Below are positions 1 to 8,408 of a DNA stretch of 64,000 nt, piece after piece; within the stretch, counting starts at the first letter, position 1; each line of letters begins with the position of its first letter. Both the position numbers and the translations under genes were made by a program. This DNA comes from Leadbetterella sp964423865 (lineage in GTDB: Bacteria > Bacteroidota > Bacteroidia > Cytophagales > Spirosomataceae): NCBI GenBank assembly GCA_964423865.1, contig CAYRGN010000010.1, forward strand, positions 1 through 64,000. The letters are read 5' to 3'. The notes beneath the pieces were generated by a model. The model saw only the letters and a program-made list of their open reading frames with translations, did no database searches and had not been told where the DNA came from.

Positions 1-63
1 TACTCAATACTCAATACTCAATACTCAATACTCAATACTCAATACTCAATACTCAGAACTCGA
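1..63. repeat. Heptamer tandem array upstream of the first DUF4199 gene
   Basis: Seven perfect copies of TACTCAA occupy 1-49, followed by the variants TACTCAG and AACTCGA. The array ends two bases before the ATG at 66 and probably continues beyond the window edge. It is one of several period-7 arrays in this window that lie immediately upstream of start codons. Confidence 0.95.
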
Positions 64-65
64 CT

Positions 66-575
66 ATGCGTAAAGTTCTCCATATATCTCTTTTTTTCGG
101 CCTGTTGGCAGGGCTGTTCTATTTTCTTTTTTTTATCCTGATGTATTTCACGATAGACAACCCCCTGGCCAACAAGACCGCCCCTCTGGGTTTACAGATT
201 ATTATTCTGTTATTCGGTATCTGGTATTTTAAACGCCGGAACAACGGGTATCTTCATTTTTATGAAGGATTTACCATAGGGTTGCTGGGGAATCTCCTCG
301 CTGCGATATTGAGCGGCCTCCTGATTTTCGCCTTCCTGGAAGTGATAGATAGGCAGCCTTTTCATACCTGGATTTCGGAAAGTATTTCTTTTTTACAGGC
401 CGACAGACCATCCAAAAAAGAGATCATGTCAGACGAAGCATTTGAAAAGATGCTGGTATCTCTTGAAAATAGTACCACTTCTTCTGTTATCTTTGACCGC
501 TTAATGGCCTCTTTCTGGGCGATTTTCCCGATAGGCCTTTTTGCTATGGCAACGCGTAAAATTAAACCTTCATAA
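66..575 (+). CDS. DUF4199 family membrane protein (first of a pair)
   Basis: This 169-residue protein has four hydrophobic segments, at about residues 7-27, 38-54, 70-95 and 145-160, with a hydrophilic stretch at about 100-140 between the third and fourth. The layout and size fit DUF4199, a family common in Bacteroidota with no assigned biochemical function; the family call is from recognition, not a search. It is followed after 2 bp by a second, related protein and then gldF, so the genes are surely cotranscribed. An inner-membrane location is inferred from the hydrophobic segments. Start chosen at the first ATG, directly after the heptamer array. Confidence 0.8.
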   Translation: MRKVLHISLFFGLLAGLFYFLFFILMYFTIDNPLANKTAPLGLQIIILLFGIWYFKRRNNGYLHFYEGFTIGLLGNLLAAILSGLLIFAFLEVIDRQPFHTWISESISFLQADRPSKKEIMSDEAFEKMLVSLENSTTSSVIFDRLMASFWAIFPIGLFAMATRKIKPS

Positions 576-577
576 AT

Positions 578-1093
578 ATGGAAAAAGTATCTACCGCCAG
601 AATCGCGCTGAAATGGGGCCTGATCTACGGCTTACTTAGCATTGTAGTGTATACCATTATCTATACCTTCAACCTCCTCTCCCAGCAGTGGATCAGCACC
701 GTGGTGTCTATCCTGCTTTCTTTTGGAGTGCTGTTCATGGCTTTCCGGGAGTTTCGGGAGCTGAATGGAGGCTTTATGAGTTTCGGGCAGGGCCTCGGCC
801 TGGGTATGCTGCTCTTTGTAACCGGAGGTGTTCTGTTTGCCGGTTTTGATGTTTTGTATAAAAAAGTGATTGATCCGGGTATTGTAGATAAGCTGCTGGA
901 AATTACGGAAATGCAATATGAAAAGAGCGGCCTTTCGCCGGAAGCGATTGAGCAGGCCATCGAAGCAGCCCGACCCTTCATTGCGGGGCCTTTCGCGCCG
1001 GTGGTGGTGATCTTTTCCTATGCCCTGACCGGCTTCATCTGTTCCCTTATTATGGCGGCAATTATGAAAAAGAACCCGCCTGTGTTTGAATAA
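578..1093 (+). CDS. DUF4199 family membrane protein (second of a pair)
   Basis: The 171-residue protein has the same plan as its upstream neighbour: three hydrophobic segments in the first 95 residues, a soluble loop at about 100-135 (ITEMQYEKSGLSPEAIEQA region) and a last membrane segment near the C terminus. The two proteins are probably an old tandem duplication, which is inference from shared layout. The ATG lies 2 bp after the previous stop, and the next gene begins 2 bp after this stop. Function is unknown. Confidence 0.8.
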   Translation: MEKVSTARIALKWGLIYGLLSIVVYTIIYTFNLLSQQWISTVVSILLSFGVLFMAFREFRELNGGFMSFGQGLGLGMLLFVTGGVLFAGFDVLYKKVIDPGIVDKLLEITEMQYEKSGLSPEAIEQAIEAARPFIAGPFAPVVVIFSYALTGFICSLIMAAIMKKNPPVFE

Positions 1094-1095
1094 AT

Positions 1096-1821
1096 ATGTG
1101 GAGTATCTTTAAAAAAGAAGTTTCCTCCTTTTTTAATTCGCTGATCGCCTATATGGTTATCGGGGTGTTTCTGCTCATGAACGGTCTTTTGTTCTGGCTG
1201 TACCCCGATACCAACATTCTGGATTACGGTTACGCGGACATGGACGGTTTTTTCCGGTTATGTCCTTACCTCCTGCTTTTTTTTGTGCCGGCCATTACCA
1301 TGCGGATGTTTTCCGAAGAACTGAGGTCGGGTACCATGGAGTTCCTGCTGACCCGCCCGGTGTCGCTTTCAGCCATTATCGGGGGGAAGTACCTGTCTTG
1401 TGTATTTATTATCGGGCTGGCTCTTCTTCCTACATTGATTTATTATTTGAGCCTCTACAGGCTGGGAAACCCGGTCGGAAATATCGATTCGGCCGCTGTA
1501 GTCGGTTCCTATTTCGGACTGGTGCTGCTGGCATCGGTCTATGCCGCAGTAGGGCTTTTCCTGTCTTCCGTGACCCGGAACCAGGTGGTGGCCTTCCTGC
1601 TCACTGCTCTTGTGTGTTATATTCTCTTTATCGGTTTTGACCAGCTGTCCGGCCTCTTCACGGGCGCTGTGCAATATGGAGTAGCCTATGTCGGCTTGGC
1701 TTTTCACTATAATTCCCTGGGGAAAGGCATTATTGACAGCAGAGATGTGCTGTGGCTGGTGAGCCTTTCCCTGATATTCCTTGTATTAACCTTATTGTCA
1801 TTAAACAACATTAGAAAATGA
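1096..1821 (+). CDS. gldF: ABC-2 type permease, GldF-like
   Basis: This 241-residue protein has six hydrophobic segments and the start typical of ABC-2 permeases (FKKEVSSFFNSLIAYMVIG). The middle contains PAITMRMFSEELRSGTMEFL, close to the characteristic signature of GldF and related exporters. In gliding Bacteroidota, GldF forms an ABC complex with GldA (ATPase) and GldG. Here the next gene is phzF and not gldG, and no ATPase is nearby, so a generic multidrug or cofactor ABC-2 permease remains possible. Start is ATG 2 bp after the preceding stop. It overlaps phzF by four bases (ATGA). Confidence 0.72.
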   Translation: MWSIFKKEVSSFFNSLIAYMVIGVFLLMNGLLFWLYPDTNILDYGYADMDGFFRLCPYLLLFFVPAITMRMFSEELRSGTMEFLLTRPVSLSAIIGGKYLSCVFIIGLALLPTLIYYLSLYRLGNPVGNIDSAAVVGSYFGLVLLASVYAAVGLFLSSVTRNQVVAFLLTALVCYILFIGFDQLSGLFTGAVQYGVAYVGLAFHYNSLGKGIIDSRDVLWLVSLSLIFLVLTLLSLNNIRK

Positions 1822-2615
1822 TCGCGCTTAAAATTTTTCACATCAATTCTTTCAGTGCCGAAGATTTCAGAGGAAACCCCGCGGGCGTGGTTCCCCTTGA
1901 TTTCTGGATTTCGGATACCCTGATGCAGAAAATTGCTAACCAGAATGGGCTGTCGGAGACAGCTTTTTTCGTTAAAACCGCCCGGGGATTTCGTATCCGG
2001 TGGTTTACTCCGGAGGTGGAAGTGCCGCTTTGCGGGCATGCTACCCTGGCCAGCGGCTTTGTACTGACCGAATATATGGGGCATCCGGAAGACCGCATCC
2101 TGTTTGAATCGAACAGCGGAGACCTGGAGTTTGTGCGGAACATGGGTACGTACTATCTGGACTTTCCCGCCTTTGTGCCTGAAGAGACCTCCATTGATTT
2201 TCCCTTTGAAAAAGTACTGGGCATCAAGCCCGCCAAGATACTGCGTGCCAACGAAGATATCATGGCCGTATTCGGTTCGGAGGAAGAAATCCGGCGGATT
2301 CGTCCGGATTTTAACGCTTTGCAAAAACTGAAAGCACGGGGGCTGATCGTGACCGCTCCGGGGCAGGAAGTAGATTTTGTTTGCCGCTTTTTCGCGCCGG
2401 GTTTAGGTATAAACGAAGATCCCGTTACCGGTTCTTCCTTTACTAAATTGTTCCCTTATTGGGCCGGAGAGTTGAATAAAACCACTTTTGAAGCCGAACA
2501 GCTTTCGGAAAGAGGAGGGAAGGTGATCGGGGAGTACCGGGAAGGGCGGGTGCTGATAGGAGGAGACGCCATGGCCTATTTGCAGGGAGAAATATACATC
2601 CGGAATCAGCAATAG
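1818..2615 (+). CDS. PhzF family isomerase/epimerase-like protein
   Basis: The 265-residue protein matches the PhzF fold throughout. It has the N-terminal strand pattern ending in FRGNPAGVV, the conserved acid in GLSETAFF (Glu47, the family's proposed catalytic residue), PLCGHATLASG, and the C-terminal DPVTGSS (Asp201 onward). PhzF proteins catalyse isomerisation or epimerisation of small cyclic acids or are diaminopimelate-epimerase-like enzymes of unknown substrate; the phenazine role holds only for true PhzF. No phenazine genes are near. Translation is coupled to gldF through an ATGA overlap. Confidence 0.9.
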   Translation: MIALKIFHINSFSAEDFRGNPAGVVPLDFWISDTLMQKIANQNGLSETAFFVKTARGFRIRWFTPEVEVPLCGHATLASGFVLTEYMGHPEDRILFESNSGDLEFVRNMGTYYLDFPAFVPEETSIDFPFEKVLGIKPAKILRANEDIMAVFGSEEEIRRIRPDFNALQKLKARGLIVTAPGQEVDFVCRFFAPGLGINEDPVTGSSFTKLFPYWAGELNKTTFEAEQLSERGGKVIGEYREGRVLIGGDAMAYLQGEIYIRNQQ

Positions 2616-2649
2616 CTAAGTGCTTTGGATACAATATTTAACCATTTAC

Positions 2650-2681
2650 TTGACAACCCCTGTTTGAATTTCGTATTTTTG
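2650..2681 (+). promoter_or_regulatory. Bacteroidota-type promoter for queA
   Basis: The sequence CTTG at 2649-2652 is followed after 21 nt by TATTTTTG at 2674-2681. This matches the Bacteroidota consensus of TTG at -33 and TAnnTTTG at -7. The predicted transcript would start near 2688, about 45 nt before the queA ATG at 2734. The box lies after the phzF stop, so queA and ispD probably form a separate unit. Confidence 0.65.
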
Positions 2682-2733
2682 CATTTATTTTAATAAAAGC
2701 CAGGATATCCGGCAGCTCACTTAATTCTTTCTA

Positions 2734-3786
2734 ATGAAATTATCTTCCTTCAAATTTGATCTTCCAGGCAGTCTTATCGCACAACATCCATACGCAGACC
2801 GCGACGGTGCCAGGATGATGGTGCTTCACCGAAATTCCGGTAAAATTGAACATAAAAAGTTTACCGACATCATCGATTATTTTGGTGACGGCGATGTGAT
2901 GGTGGCCAACGATACGAAAGTGTTCCCGGCCCGCTTGTACGGATCAAAGGAGAAGACAGGCGCTAAAATCGAGGTTTTCCTGTTGAGGGAACTGAACCGG
3001 GATATGCGCCTTTGGGATGTACTGGTAGACCCCGCCCGTAAAATCAGGGTAGGAAATAAACTGTATTTCGGAGATAGCGACCTGGTAGCCGAAGTGATTG
3101 ATAATACCACCTCACGCGGGCGGACCATCCGTTTCCTGTTTGATGGAAATCATGAAGAAATGATGGCGGCGGTACACCAGCTGGGCGAAACGCCCATCCC
3201 GAAAGATATTCTTCAGCGGGAAGTAGCAGACCATGATCAGGAACGTTTCCAGACCATTTTCGCCAGCCAGGAAGGTGCAGTAGCGGCCCCTATTGCCGGG
3301 ATGCACTTCACCAAGAATATTGTGCGGAAGATGGAAATTAACGGGGTGGATTTTGTGCCGCTTACCCTTCATATCGGCATTGGTACTTTCCGCCAGGTGG
3401 AAGTAGAAGACCTGACCAAGCACAAGACAGATTCGGAGAATTTTGCTATTCCGGGAAAAACCTGTGAAGTAGTGAACAATGCCCTCGACGAAGGAAAACG
3501 GGTCTGTGCCATTGGAAGTACCTCTCTGAGGGCCATGGAATCTTCGGTTTCGGCCAATAATCGCCTGAAACCCCTGGAAAACGCCTGGACAGATAAATTT
3601 ATCTTTCCTCCCTTTGATTTCAAGATTGCCAACGCCCTGCTGACCAATTTCCATTTGCCCGAGTCTATCCTGCTGATGACCACCTGTGCTTTCGGAGGGT
3701 ACGAAACCGTGACGGAAGCCTATAAAGTAGCCATAAAGGAAAAGTATAAGTTCTATACGTACGGTGACGCCATGTTGATTATTTGA
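2734..3786 (+). CDS. queA: S-adenosylmethionine:tRNA ribosyltransferase-isomerase QueA
   Basis: QueA transfers and isomerises the ribose of SAM onto preQ1 in tRNA, producing epoxyqueuosine at the wobble position. The 350-residue length is standard for the family. Recognisable blocks are the N terminus (FDLPGSLIAQHPYADRDGAR), VANDTKVFPARLYG, the central block PLTLHIGIGTFRQVEVEDL, and the C-terminal LTNFHLPESILLMTTCAFGG. The start is the ATG after a good promoter. ispD follows after 18 bp in the same direction, so the two are probably cotranscribed although unrelated in pathway. Confidence 0.97.
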   Translation: MKLSSFKFDLPGSLIAQHPYADRDGARMMVLHRNSGKIEHKKFTDIIDYFGDGDVMVANDTKVFPARLYGSKEKTGAKIEVFLLRELNRDMRLWDVLVDPARKIRVGNKLYFGDSDLVAEVIDNTTSRGRTIRFLFDGNHEEMMAAVHQLGETPIPKDILQREVADHDQERFQTIFASQEGAVAAPIAGMHFTKNIVRKMEINGVDFVPLTLHIGIGTFRQVEVEDLTKHKTDSENFAIPGKTCEVVNNALDEGKRVCAIGSTSLRAMESSVSANNRLKPLENAWTDKFIFPPFDFKIANALLTNFHLPESILLMTTCAFGGYETVTEAYKVAIKEKYKFYTYGDAMLII

Positions 3787-3804
3787 TGGCGGGCCGGGGA
3801 ACAG

Positions 3805-4482
3805 ATGTTACGTAGAATAGCCATAATTGTAGCCAGCGGTACGGGCAGCCGTATGGGCGGGGAGATCCCCAAACAGTTTCTACCCCTCGGGGGGAAACCC
3901 GTACTGGTACATACCCTGGAAAAATTCCTTTCCCTGGAGAACTGTGAAATTATCCTGGCCTTGTCCGGCCAGGAATTTTGGAAACCTATCGCGCACCGGT
4001 ATTTACCCGGCGCGCCCATTACGGTGGTGAGGGGCGGTGAAACCCGTTTTCATTCCGTAAAAAACGCGCTAGACTCCATTCAGGGGGATGAAAATGCGGT
4101 GGTGGCTGTACACGACGGCGTTCGGCCCTTTATTCCCCAAAATATCATAGAGAATTGCTTCTCTGTGGCCGCACAAGCCGGCACGGCCGTCACCTGCGTA
4201 GACAGCAAAGATTCGGTACGCCTGCTTTCCGGTACGGATAACCGGGCGGTGGACCGCCGCAGTGTGAAACTGATTCAAACGCCCCAGGCCTTTTCCCTGC
4301 CGGTTTTGCGACGGGCTTATGAAGCCATGTATAACGAAAACTTTACGGATGACGCCTCCGTAGTAGAACACAGCGGACACCCCATTCGCCTGATCGAAGG
4401 AAGTTATTCCAATATCAAAATCACTACTCCGGAAGATATGGCCCTCGGTGAGCTGATTTTAGCGGGTTTTTCAGAGCCATAA
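3805..4482 (+). CDS. ispD: 2-C-methyl-D-erythritol 4-phosphate cytidylyltransferase
   Basis: IspD makes CDP-methylerythritol from MEP and CTP in the non-mevalonate isoprenoid pathway. The 225-residue protein starts with the nucleotide-binding loop VASGTGSRMGGEIPKQFLPL and contains VAVHDGVRPFI, DSKDSVR and the QTPQAFSLPVL block, all typical of IspD. Length matches the family. It follows queA closely and is convergent with pckA, whose stop is only 31 bp away. No fusion to IspF is seen. Confidence 0.96.
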   Translation: MLRRIAIIVASGTGSRMGGEIPKQFLPLGGKPVLVHTLEKFLSLENCEIILALSGQEFWKPIAHRYLPGAPITVVRGGETRFHSVKNALDSIQGDENAVVAVHDGVRPFIPQNIIENCFSVAAQAGTAVTCVDSKDSVRLLSGTDNRAVDRRSVKLIQTPQAFSLPVLRRAYEAMYNENFTDDASVVEHSGHPIRLIEGSYSNIKITTPEDMALGELILAGFSEP

Positions 4483-4513
4483 ATCATCTGAACTTTTTAG
4501 ACGATGCCCGCAT

Positions 4514-5992
4514 TTAGACTCTTGCTGTTTCCATCTCAAATAGCTCTGCCAGTTTTCGGCTCTCTTCTTCGTACCGGGCTTTGTCTGCCCAGGTGTTGAC
4601 CGGATTCAGCAGGGCGGAAGGTACGCCCGGGCAGCACAGGGGTACTTCCAGCTCAAATATAGGGTGGGTTTGGGTAACTACATTCTTCAGGCTGCCGTTC
4701 AAAACTGCTTTGATCATGGCACGGGTATAACTTAGCTTGATGCGCTCTCCCGTACCGTACCCGCCGCCCGTCCAGCCCGTGTTGACCATCCATACGCTTA
4801 CGTGGTGACGATAGATTTTCTCTTTCAGCATTTCGGCGTATACTTGTGGGGAGAGTGGCAGGAAAGGCGCACCGAAACAGGTACTGAAAGTGGGGCGGGG
4901 TTCTTTCACCCCTTCTTCCGTGCCGGCGATTCGGGCGGTGTATCCCCTCAGGAAATAGAACATGGCCTGCTCCGGGGTGAGGCGGCTCAAAGGAGGCAGC
5001 ACACCGAAGGCATCGCAGGTAAGAAAGAAAATGTGGCTTGGGTTGTCCGCCACAGAGGGCAGAATTGCGTTTTCGATATAAGAAAGGGGATAGCTCACCC
5101 GGGTATTCTCGGTTACAGACCGGTCGGTATAGTGGAGGTGGTGACTTCCCGGCAGAAACGTGACATTCTCTACCAGAGCTTGGCCGCGGATAGCCCCGAA
5201 AATCTGGGGCTCTTTGGCCGGAGACAGGTCAATTACTTTGGCGTAGCACCCTCCTTCAATATTGAAGATGCCCTCGTTTGTCCAGGCGTGTTCGTCATCC
5301 CCGATCAGGGCGCGTTCGGGATCGGCGCTGAGCGTGGTTTTACCCGTGCCGCTCAGTCCGAAGAACAGGGCTACGTCGCCTTCCTTTCCGCGGTTGGCGC
5401 TGCAATGCATGGTGAAGATGTCTCTTTCCTGGGGGTAGAGGTAGTTGATCACAGTAAACATTCCTTTTTTGATTTCACCGGTATATCCCGTTCCTCCAAT
5501 CAGGATGGTTTTTTCCGAAAAGCAAATCACCGCGAAGTTGCCCTGTCGGGTGCCGTGAATTTCCGGGTCTGCCTGAAACCCAGGGGCCTGGATGAGGGTC
5601 CATTCCGGTGTAAAAGGTCCTTCAGCACGAATGAACATATTGCATACAAATAGACTGCTGTCGGGCCACTCGGTAAGGCAGGTTAGGGCTACACGTTGCG
5701 CGGGGTCGGCGCCGGCATATACCTCCTGCGTCCAAACGGCCTCTTTGCCTTCCAGGTAGGCCAGCAGATCTTCCCTTAATTTCTCAAAGCAGGCTTTCTC
5801 TATCGGGATGTTGAAGTCGTTCCAGTCTATGCCCGGACTTCCGTCGGATACCAGGAATTTGTCTTTGGGACTTCTTCCTGTAAACTTTCCGGTGGAAATA
5901 ACCAGAGCGCCTGACGCGCTGAGACGGCCAAGGCCGAGGGACAGGGATTGTTGCTTAAGTTCTTCCGGCGAAAGGTTTTTGTGTATGTTCAT
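4514..5992 (-). CDS. pckA: Phosphoenolpyruvate carboxykinase (ATP)
   Basis: PckA converts oxaloacetate and ATP to PEP, CO2 and ADP and is the entry step of gluconeogenesis. The 492-residue protein has the kinase P-loop GLSGTGKTT (residues 212-220), the following GDDEHAW metal site (231-237), and GKFTGRSPKDKF near the N terminus. It is somewhat shorter than the roughly 530-540 residues of the Escherichia coli enzyme because the N terminus begins just before NLSPEEL, which is common in this phylum. The gene stands alone, convergent with ispD and divergent from the ceramidase-like gene. Its leader contains a strong hairpin. Confidence 0.97.
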   Translation of the reverse strand: MNIHKNLSPEELKQQSLSLGLGRLSASGALVISTGKFTGRSPKDKFLVSDGSPGIDWNDFNIPIEKACFEKLREDLLAYLEGKEAVWTQEVYAGADPAQRVALTCLTEWPDSSLFVCNMFIRAEGPFTPEWTLIQAPGFQADPEIHGTRQGNFAVICFSEKTILIGGTGYTGEIKKGMFTVINYLYPQERDIFTMHCSANRGKEGDVALFFGLSGTGKTTLSADPERALIGDDEHAWTNEGIFNIEGGCYAKVIDLSPAKEPQIFGAIRGQALVENVTFLPGSHHLHYTDRSVTENTRVSYPLSYIENAILPSVADNPSHIFFLTCDAFGVLPPLSRLTPEQAMFYFLRGYTARIAGTEEGVKEPRPTFSTCFGAPFLPLSPQVYAEMLKEKIYRHHVSVWMVNTGWTGGGYGTGERIKLSYTRAMIKAVLNGSLKNVVTQTHPIFELEVPLCCPGVPSALLNPVNTWADKARYEEESRKLAELFEMETARV

Positions 5993-6272
5993 TCTGGCTG
6001 ATGATTTTATTAGGAATTGAGGCCTTTAATCCCCATTTTTGGCAGATTAAAGGTCCTCAGGATCCCTTTGTTTTATTGATGAAATATTTGTTTTGTGCAA
6101 ATCTATTGAAAAATATCAGTAATAATTGCTATAACAATAATTAAATATTTTTATTAATTATTTTATAATGTGTGTTTATAACACATTGATAATTAGTTTT
6201 ATGTTAGAATTTCTGTAGAATGAATTTATTTTGTACTGCAATTTTTTCTTAGATAAGTCTAAAATTTGGAAT
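5993..6272. other. AT-rich divergent intergenic region
   Basis: This gap between pckA (-) and the ceramidase-like gene (+) is markedly AT-rich from about 6110 to 6270. It holds the pckA leader hairpin and an exact minus-strand TAGATTTG -7 box at 6098-6105. No clear promoter pair was found for the rightward gene, and there is no convincing small ORF. Confidence 0.6.
6019..6058 (-). promoter_or_regulatory. Inverted repeat in the pckA leader
   Basis: Arms GAGG-CCTTTAATC (6019-6031) and GATTAAAGG-T-CCTC (6045-6058) can pair around a 13-nt loop. A -7-like box, TAGATTTG on the minus strand (6105-6098), lies upstream, so the hairpin would be in an untranslated leader of about 100 nt, starting 27 bases before the pckA ATG. 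It could be a regulatory stem-loop or a protein operator. No U-tract follows it in the direction of pckA, so it is not a simple terminator. Confidence 0.5.
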
Positions 6273-7604
6273 ATGAGAAAAATTATAAAATTTGTTTTGG
6301 TTTTTCTGGGAATCCTATTGGTGTTGGTGATTTCGATGGTGCAGTGGATAGAGCGAACGCCTTACACCGAGACCGCCCATTACGAAAGATGGAAGAAGCA
6401 GGTACCTGATTTCACGGAAGTCTCCGGCAGCGCCAGGGTAGGGTGGGCGCTGGAAAACATTACACCCGTGCGGCCGGTACCGCTGGCCGGTTATGGCAAA
6501 CGCCGGGGCCGCCATTACGAAGCCGTGCACGATTCCATTTATGTACGCTCTGTGGCAGTAGAGACAGGGGGTATGCGGGTGTTTTTGGTGTCCGCGGATT
6601 TGCTTTTTATTCCGCCCAGGGTAGTGATGGCGGTAGAAGACAAGCTGAAAACACGGGGTATCGGTCTGGAAAATATTCATTTTTCGGCTACGCATAGCCA
6701 CAGCAGTATAGGGGGATGGGAGAGTACCCTGACAGGAGAGTTGTTCGGAGGGGAATTTGACCCCACGGTGGTGGAGTTTCTGGCCGACCGTTTTTGCCGG
6801 GCTATCCTGGCTTCGGAGAGTGACCTGAGTCCGGGAAAAATAGCGTATTCGGAAGTGATTGACGACGAAGATGTGCGCTATCGGATCAATTTGCCGGGGG
6901 GCGTGCGCGACAGGGAAATCCGGGCCCTGAGTTTTTTTAAAGACAATGGTGAGAAAGCCTACCTGATTACGTATGCGGCCCACAGTACTACTTTAGGGGA
7001 TGGTAACCTGCAATTATCGAGAGACTATTCCGGGGTACTGGTAGACTCTCTCAGGCCGGCTTTCGCCCTCTATATGGCCGGGGCCGTGGCCGGTATGGGG
7101 CCGGTAGAACGTGGCATCACCGAATTTGATGAAGCGAAAAACCAGGGATTAAGTGTGTTGTATTATTTTAATCAAAGACAGGAAACCGTTTTGGGAGATA
7201 CGCTGCTGTCTGCGCTTATTCCCGTACCTTTGCCGGAGCCTACTGCGCGCCTGACCCGGAACCTGGCCCTGAGGCCCTGGGTGTTTAAACGTTTTTTCGG
7301 CGATTACCAAGCGTTCATTAAAGTGACCCGGATAGGGAACACGCTGTTGCTGGGCATGCCCGCCGATTTTTCGGGAGAGATTATGGTGGAACTGGACGAA
7401 TACGCCCGGAAAAGAGGACTCAACCTGATGATCACGAGTTTTAATGGGGGGTATGTGGGCTATATAACGGACGATAAACTGTACGATTCGGGCCATTATG
7501 AAACCGTGACGATGTCGTGGTACGGCTACCAGAACGGCGGTTATTTTACCGCGGTATCGAAAGATATTATTGACCGGGTAAGTGATGCGGTTGTTTTGGA
7601 ATAG
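6273..7604 (+). CDS. Neutral/alkaline ceramidase-like membrane-anchored hydrolase
   Basis: The N terminus carries one hydrophobic segment (about residues 5-22, KFVLVFLGILLVLVISMVQW), acting as a signal anchor. It is followed by a domain with the VGWALENITP start, FLVSADLLFIPP and THSHSSIGG blocks of the neutral ceramidase N-terminal family. Those enzymes hydrolyse ceramide with a zinc site; the His of THSHS is the likely zinc ligand. At 443 residues it lacks the long C-terminal domain of secreted ceramidases, so the substrate is uncertain. Start set at ATG 6273 because the in-frame ATG 14 codons upstream would precede a polar extension before the signal anchor. Confidence 0.78.
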   Translation: MRKIIKFVLVFLGILLVLVISMVQWIERTPYTETAHYERWKKQVPDFTEVSGSARVGWALENITPVRPVPLAGYGKRRGRHYEAVHDSIYVRSVAVETGGMRVFLVSADLLFIPPRVVMAVEDKLKTRGIGLENIHFSATHSHSSIGGWESTLTGELFGGEFDPTVVEFLADRFCRAILASESDLSPGKIAYSEVIDDEDVRYRINLPGGVRDREIRALSFFKDNGEKAYLITYAAHSTTLGDGNLQLSRDYSGVLVDSLRPAFALYMAGAVAGMGPVERGITEFDEAKNQGLSVLYYFNQRQETVLGDTLLSALIPVPLPEPTARLTRNLALRPWVFKRFFGDYQAFIKVTRIGNTLLLGMPADFSGEIMVELDEYARKRGLNLMITSFNGGYVGYITDDKLYDSGHYETVTMSWYGYQNGGYFTAVSKDIIDRVSDAVVLE

Positions 7605-7684
7605 ATTTTTTGTGAAATTAAGTAGCTAGTAGCTTCGAGGAAGAGCAGGATGCTCGCTTACTCCACGGCGGTAAAAGTTCTTTC

Positions 7685-7732
7685 CCAGGCTCCAGGCTCA
7701 AAGCTCAAGGCTCACAGCTCACAGCTCAAAAC
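7685..7732. repeat. Heptamer array upstream of the FMN reductase gene
   Basis: Variants of the unit AGCTCAA/AGCTCAC/GGCTCCA repeat with period 7 and end about ten bases before the ATG at 7744. The unit differs from the array at the left window edge, but the period and position are the same. Confidence 0.85.
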
Positions 7733-7743
7733 TAAAATACATA

Positions 7744-8292
7744 ATGAAGATTGAAATTATTTCGGGTAGTCCCCGTCAGGGCAGTATTACGTTTCGTATA
7801 GCCCAAAACCTGTTTCGGCGTTTACAGGAAACGCCGGGTATAGAGGTAGGATTGATTGACGTGCGCGATTATGCGCTGCCTTTTGTACAGCAGGTGTGGT
7901 CGTCGCCGGAGAAGGTGCCCGCAGAATTTAAAACATTGGGCGACCGCGTTTTTTCGGCCGACGCTTTTATCCTGGTTTCCCCGGAATATAACGGAGGGTA
8001 TTCTCCCGCCCTCAAAAACCTCCTGGACCATTTCCCAAAACAGAGCCGGAAAGTTTTTGGCCTGGCTACCGGAACCGACGGCGCCCTGGGCGCTATGCGG
8101 TCGGCCCAGCAGCTGATTCAGCTGGTTGCCGCCCTTTTCGGTATTTTAAGCCCGCGTTTGCTGATTACCCCGCATGCCGACAAGAAATTTGATACGGAGG
8201 GGAACCTGCTAGAGCCGGGCTTTGAGAAAAGCATAGATCTGTTCCTGGAAGAATTTGTATGGCTGGCTTCCACGGTGAAGAAAGGAGAATGA
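7744..8292 (+). CDS. NADPH-dependent FMN reductase family protein
   Basis: The 182-residue protein has the flavodoxin-like fold of the NADPH-dependent FMN reductase family. It starts with the phosphate-binding loop GSPRQGSITFRIA and contains SPEYNGGYSPALKNLLDHFP, the family's FMN-ring binding signature. Such proteins reduce FMN, quinones or azo dyes with NAD(P)H in the cytoplasm; the physiological substrate cannot be read from sequence. The gene follows the ceramidase-like gene after a 139-bp spacer with a heptamer array and stands before a separately promoted peptidase gene. Confidence 0.92.
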   Translation: MKIEIISGSPRQGSITFRIAQNLFRRLQETPGIEVGLIDVRDYALPFVQQVWSSPEKVPAEFKTLGDRVFSADAFILVSPEYNGGYSPALKNLLDHFPKQSRKVFGLATGTDGALGAMRSAQQLIQLVAALFGILSPRLLITPHADKKFDTEGNLLEPGFEKSIDLFLEEFVWLASTVKKGE

Positions 8293-8344
8293 GTTTATAT
8301 CGTTTTTGGCCCTTATAATGTCAAAATTTACCTTTCATCCGGTT

Positions 8345-8374
8345 TTGAAAAAAACGGGAACCTGTGTATCTTTA
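8345..8374 (+). promoter_or_regulatory. Bacteroidota-type promoter for the zinc peptidase gene
   Basis: TTG at 8345-8347 is followed after 19 nt by TATCTTTA at 8367-8374, one mismatch from TAnnTTTG. A transcript would begin near 8381, about 28 nt ahead of the ATG at 8409. Confidence 0.6.
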
Positions 8375-8408
8375 ACTTTTGTTTTGTAGAAAATAATTAA
8401 ATTAACAG

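Noticed and set aside
1..63. Heptamer arrays as CRISPR or as a phase-variation tract within a gene
   Set aside because: Period 7 without spacers excludes CRISPR, and the arrays lie outside coding sequence except at the extreme end of one gene.
1818..2615. Phenazine biosynthesis locus
   Set aside because: PhzF-like proteins are widespread, and none of the other phz genes is present.
4802..5653. Long open frame antisense to pckA
   Set aside because: It mirrors the codon pattern of a clearly conserved gene, has no recognisable domain and no promoter; the same holds for the long antisense frames over recQ, hemN and the S9 peptidase gene.
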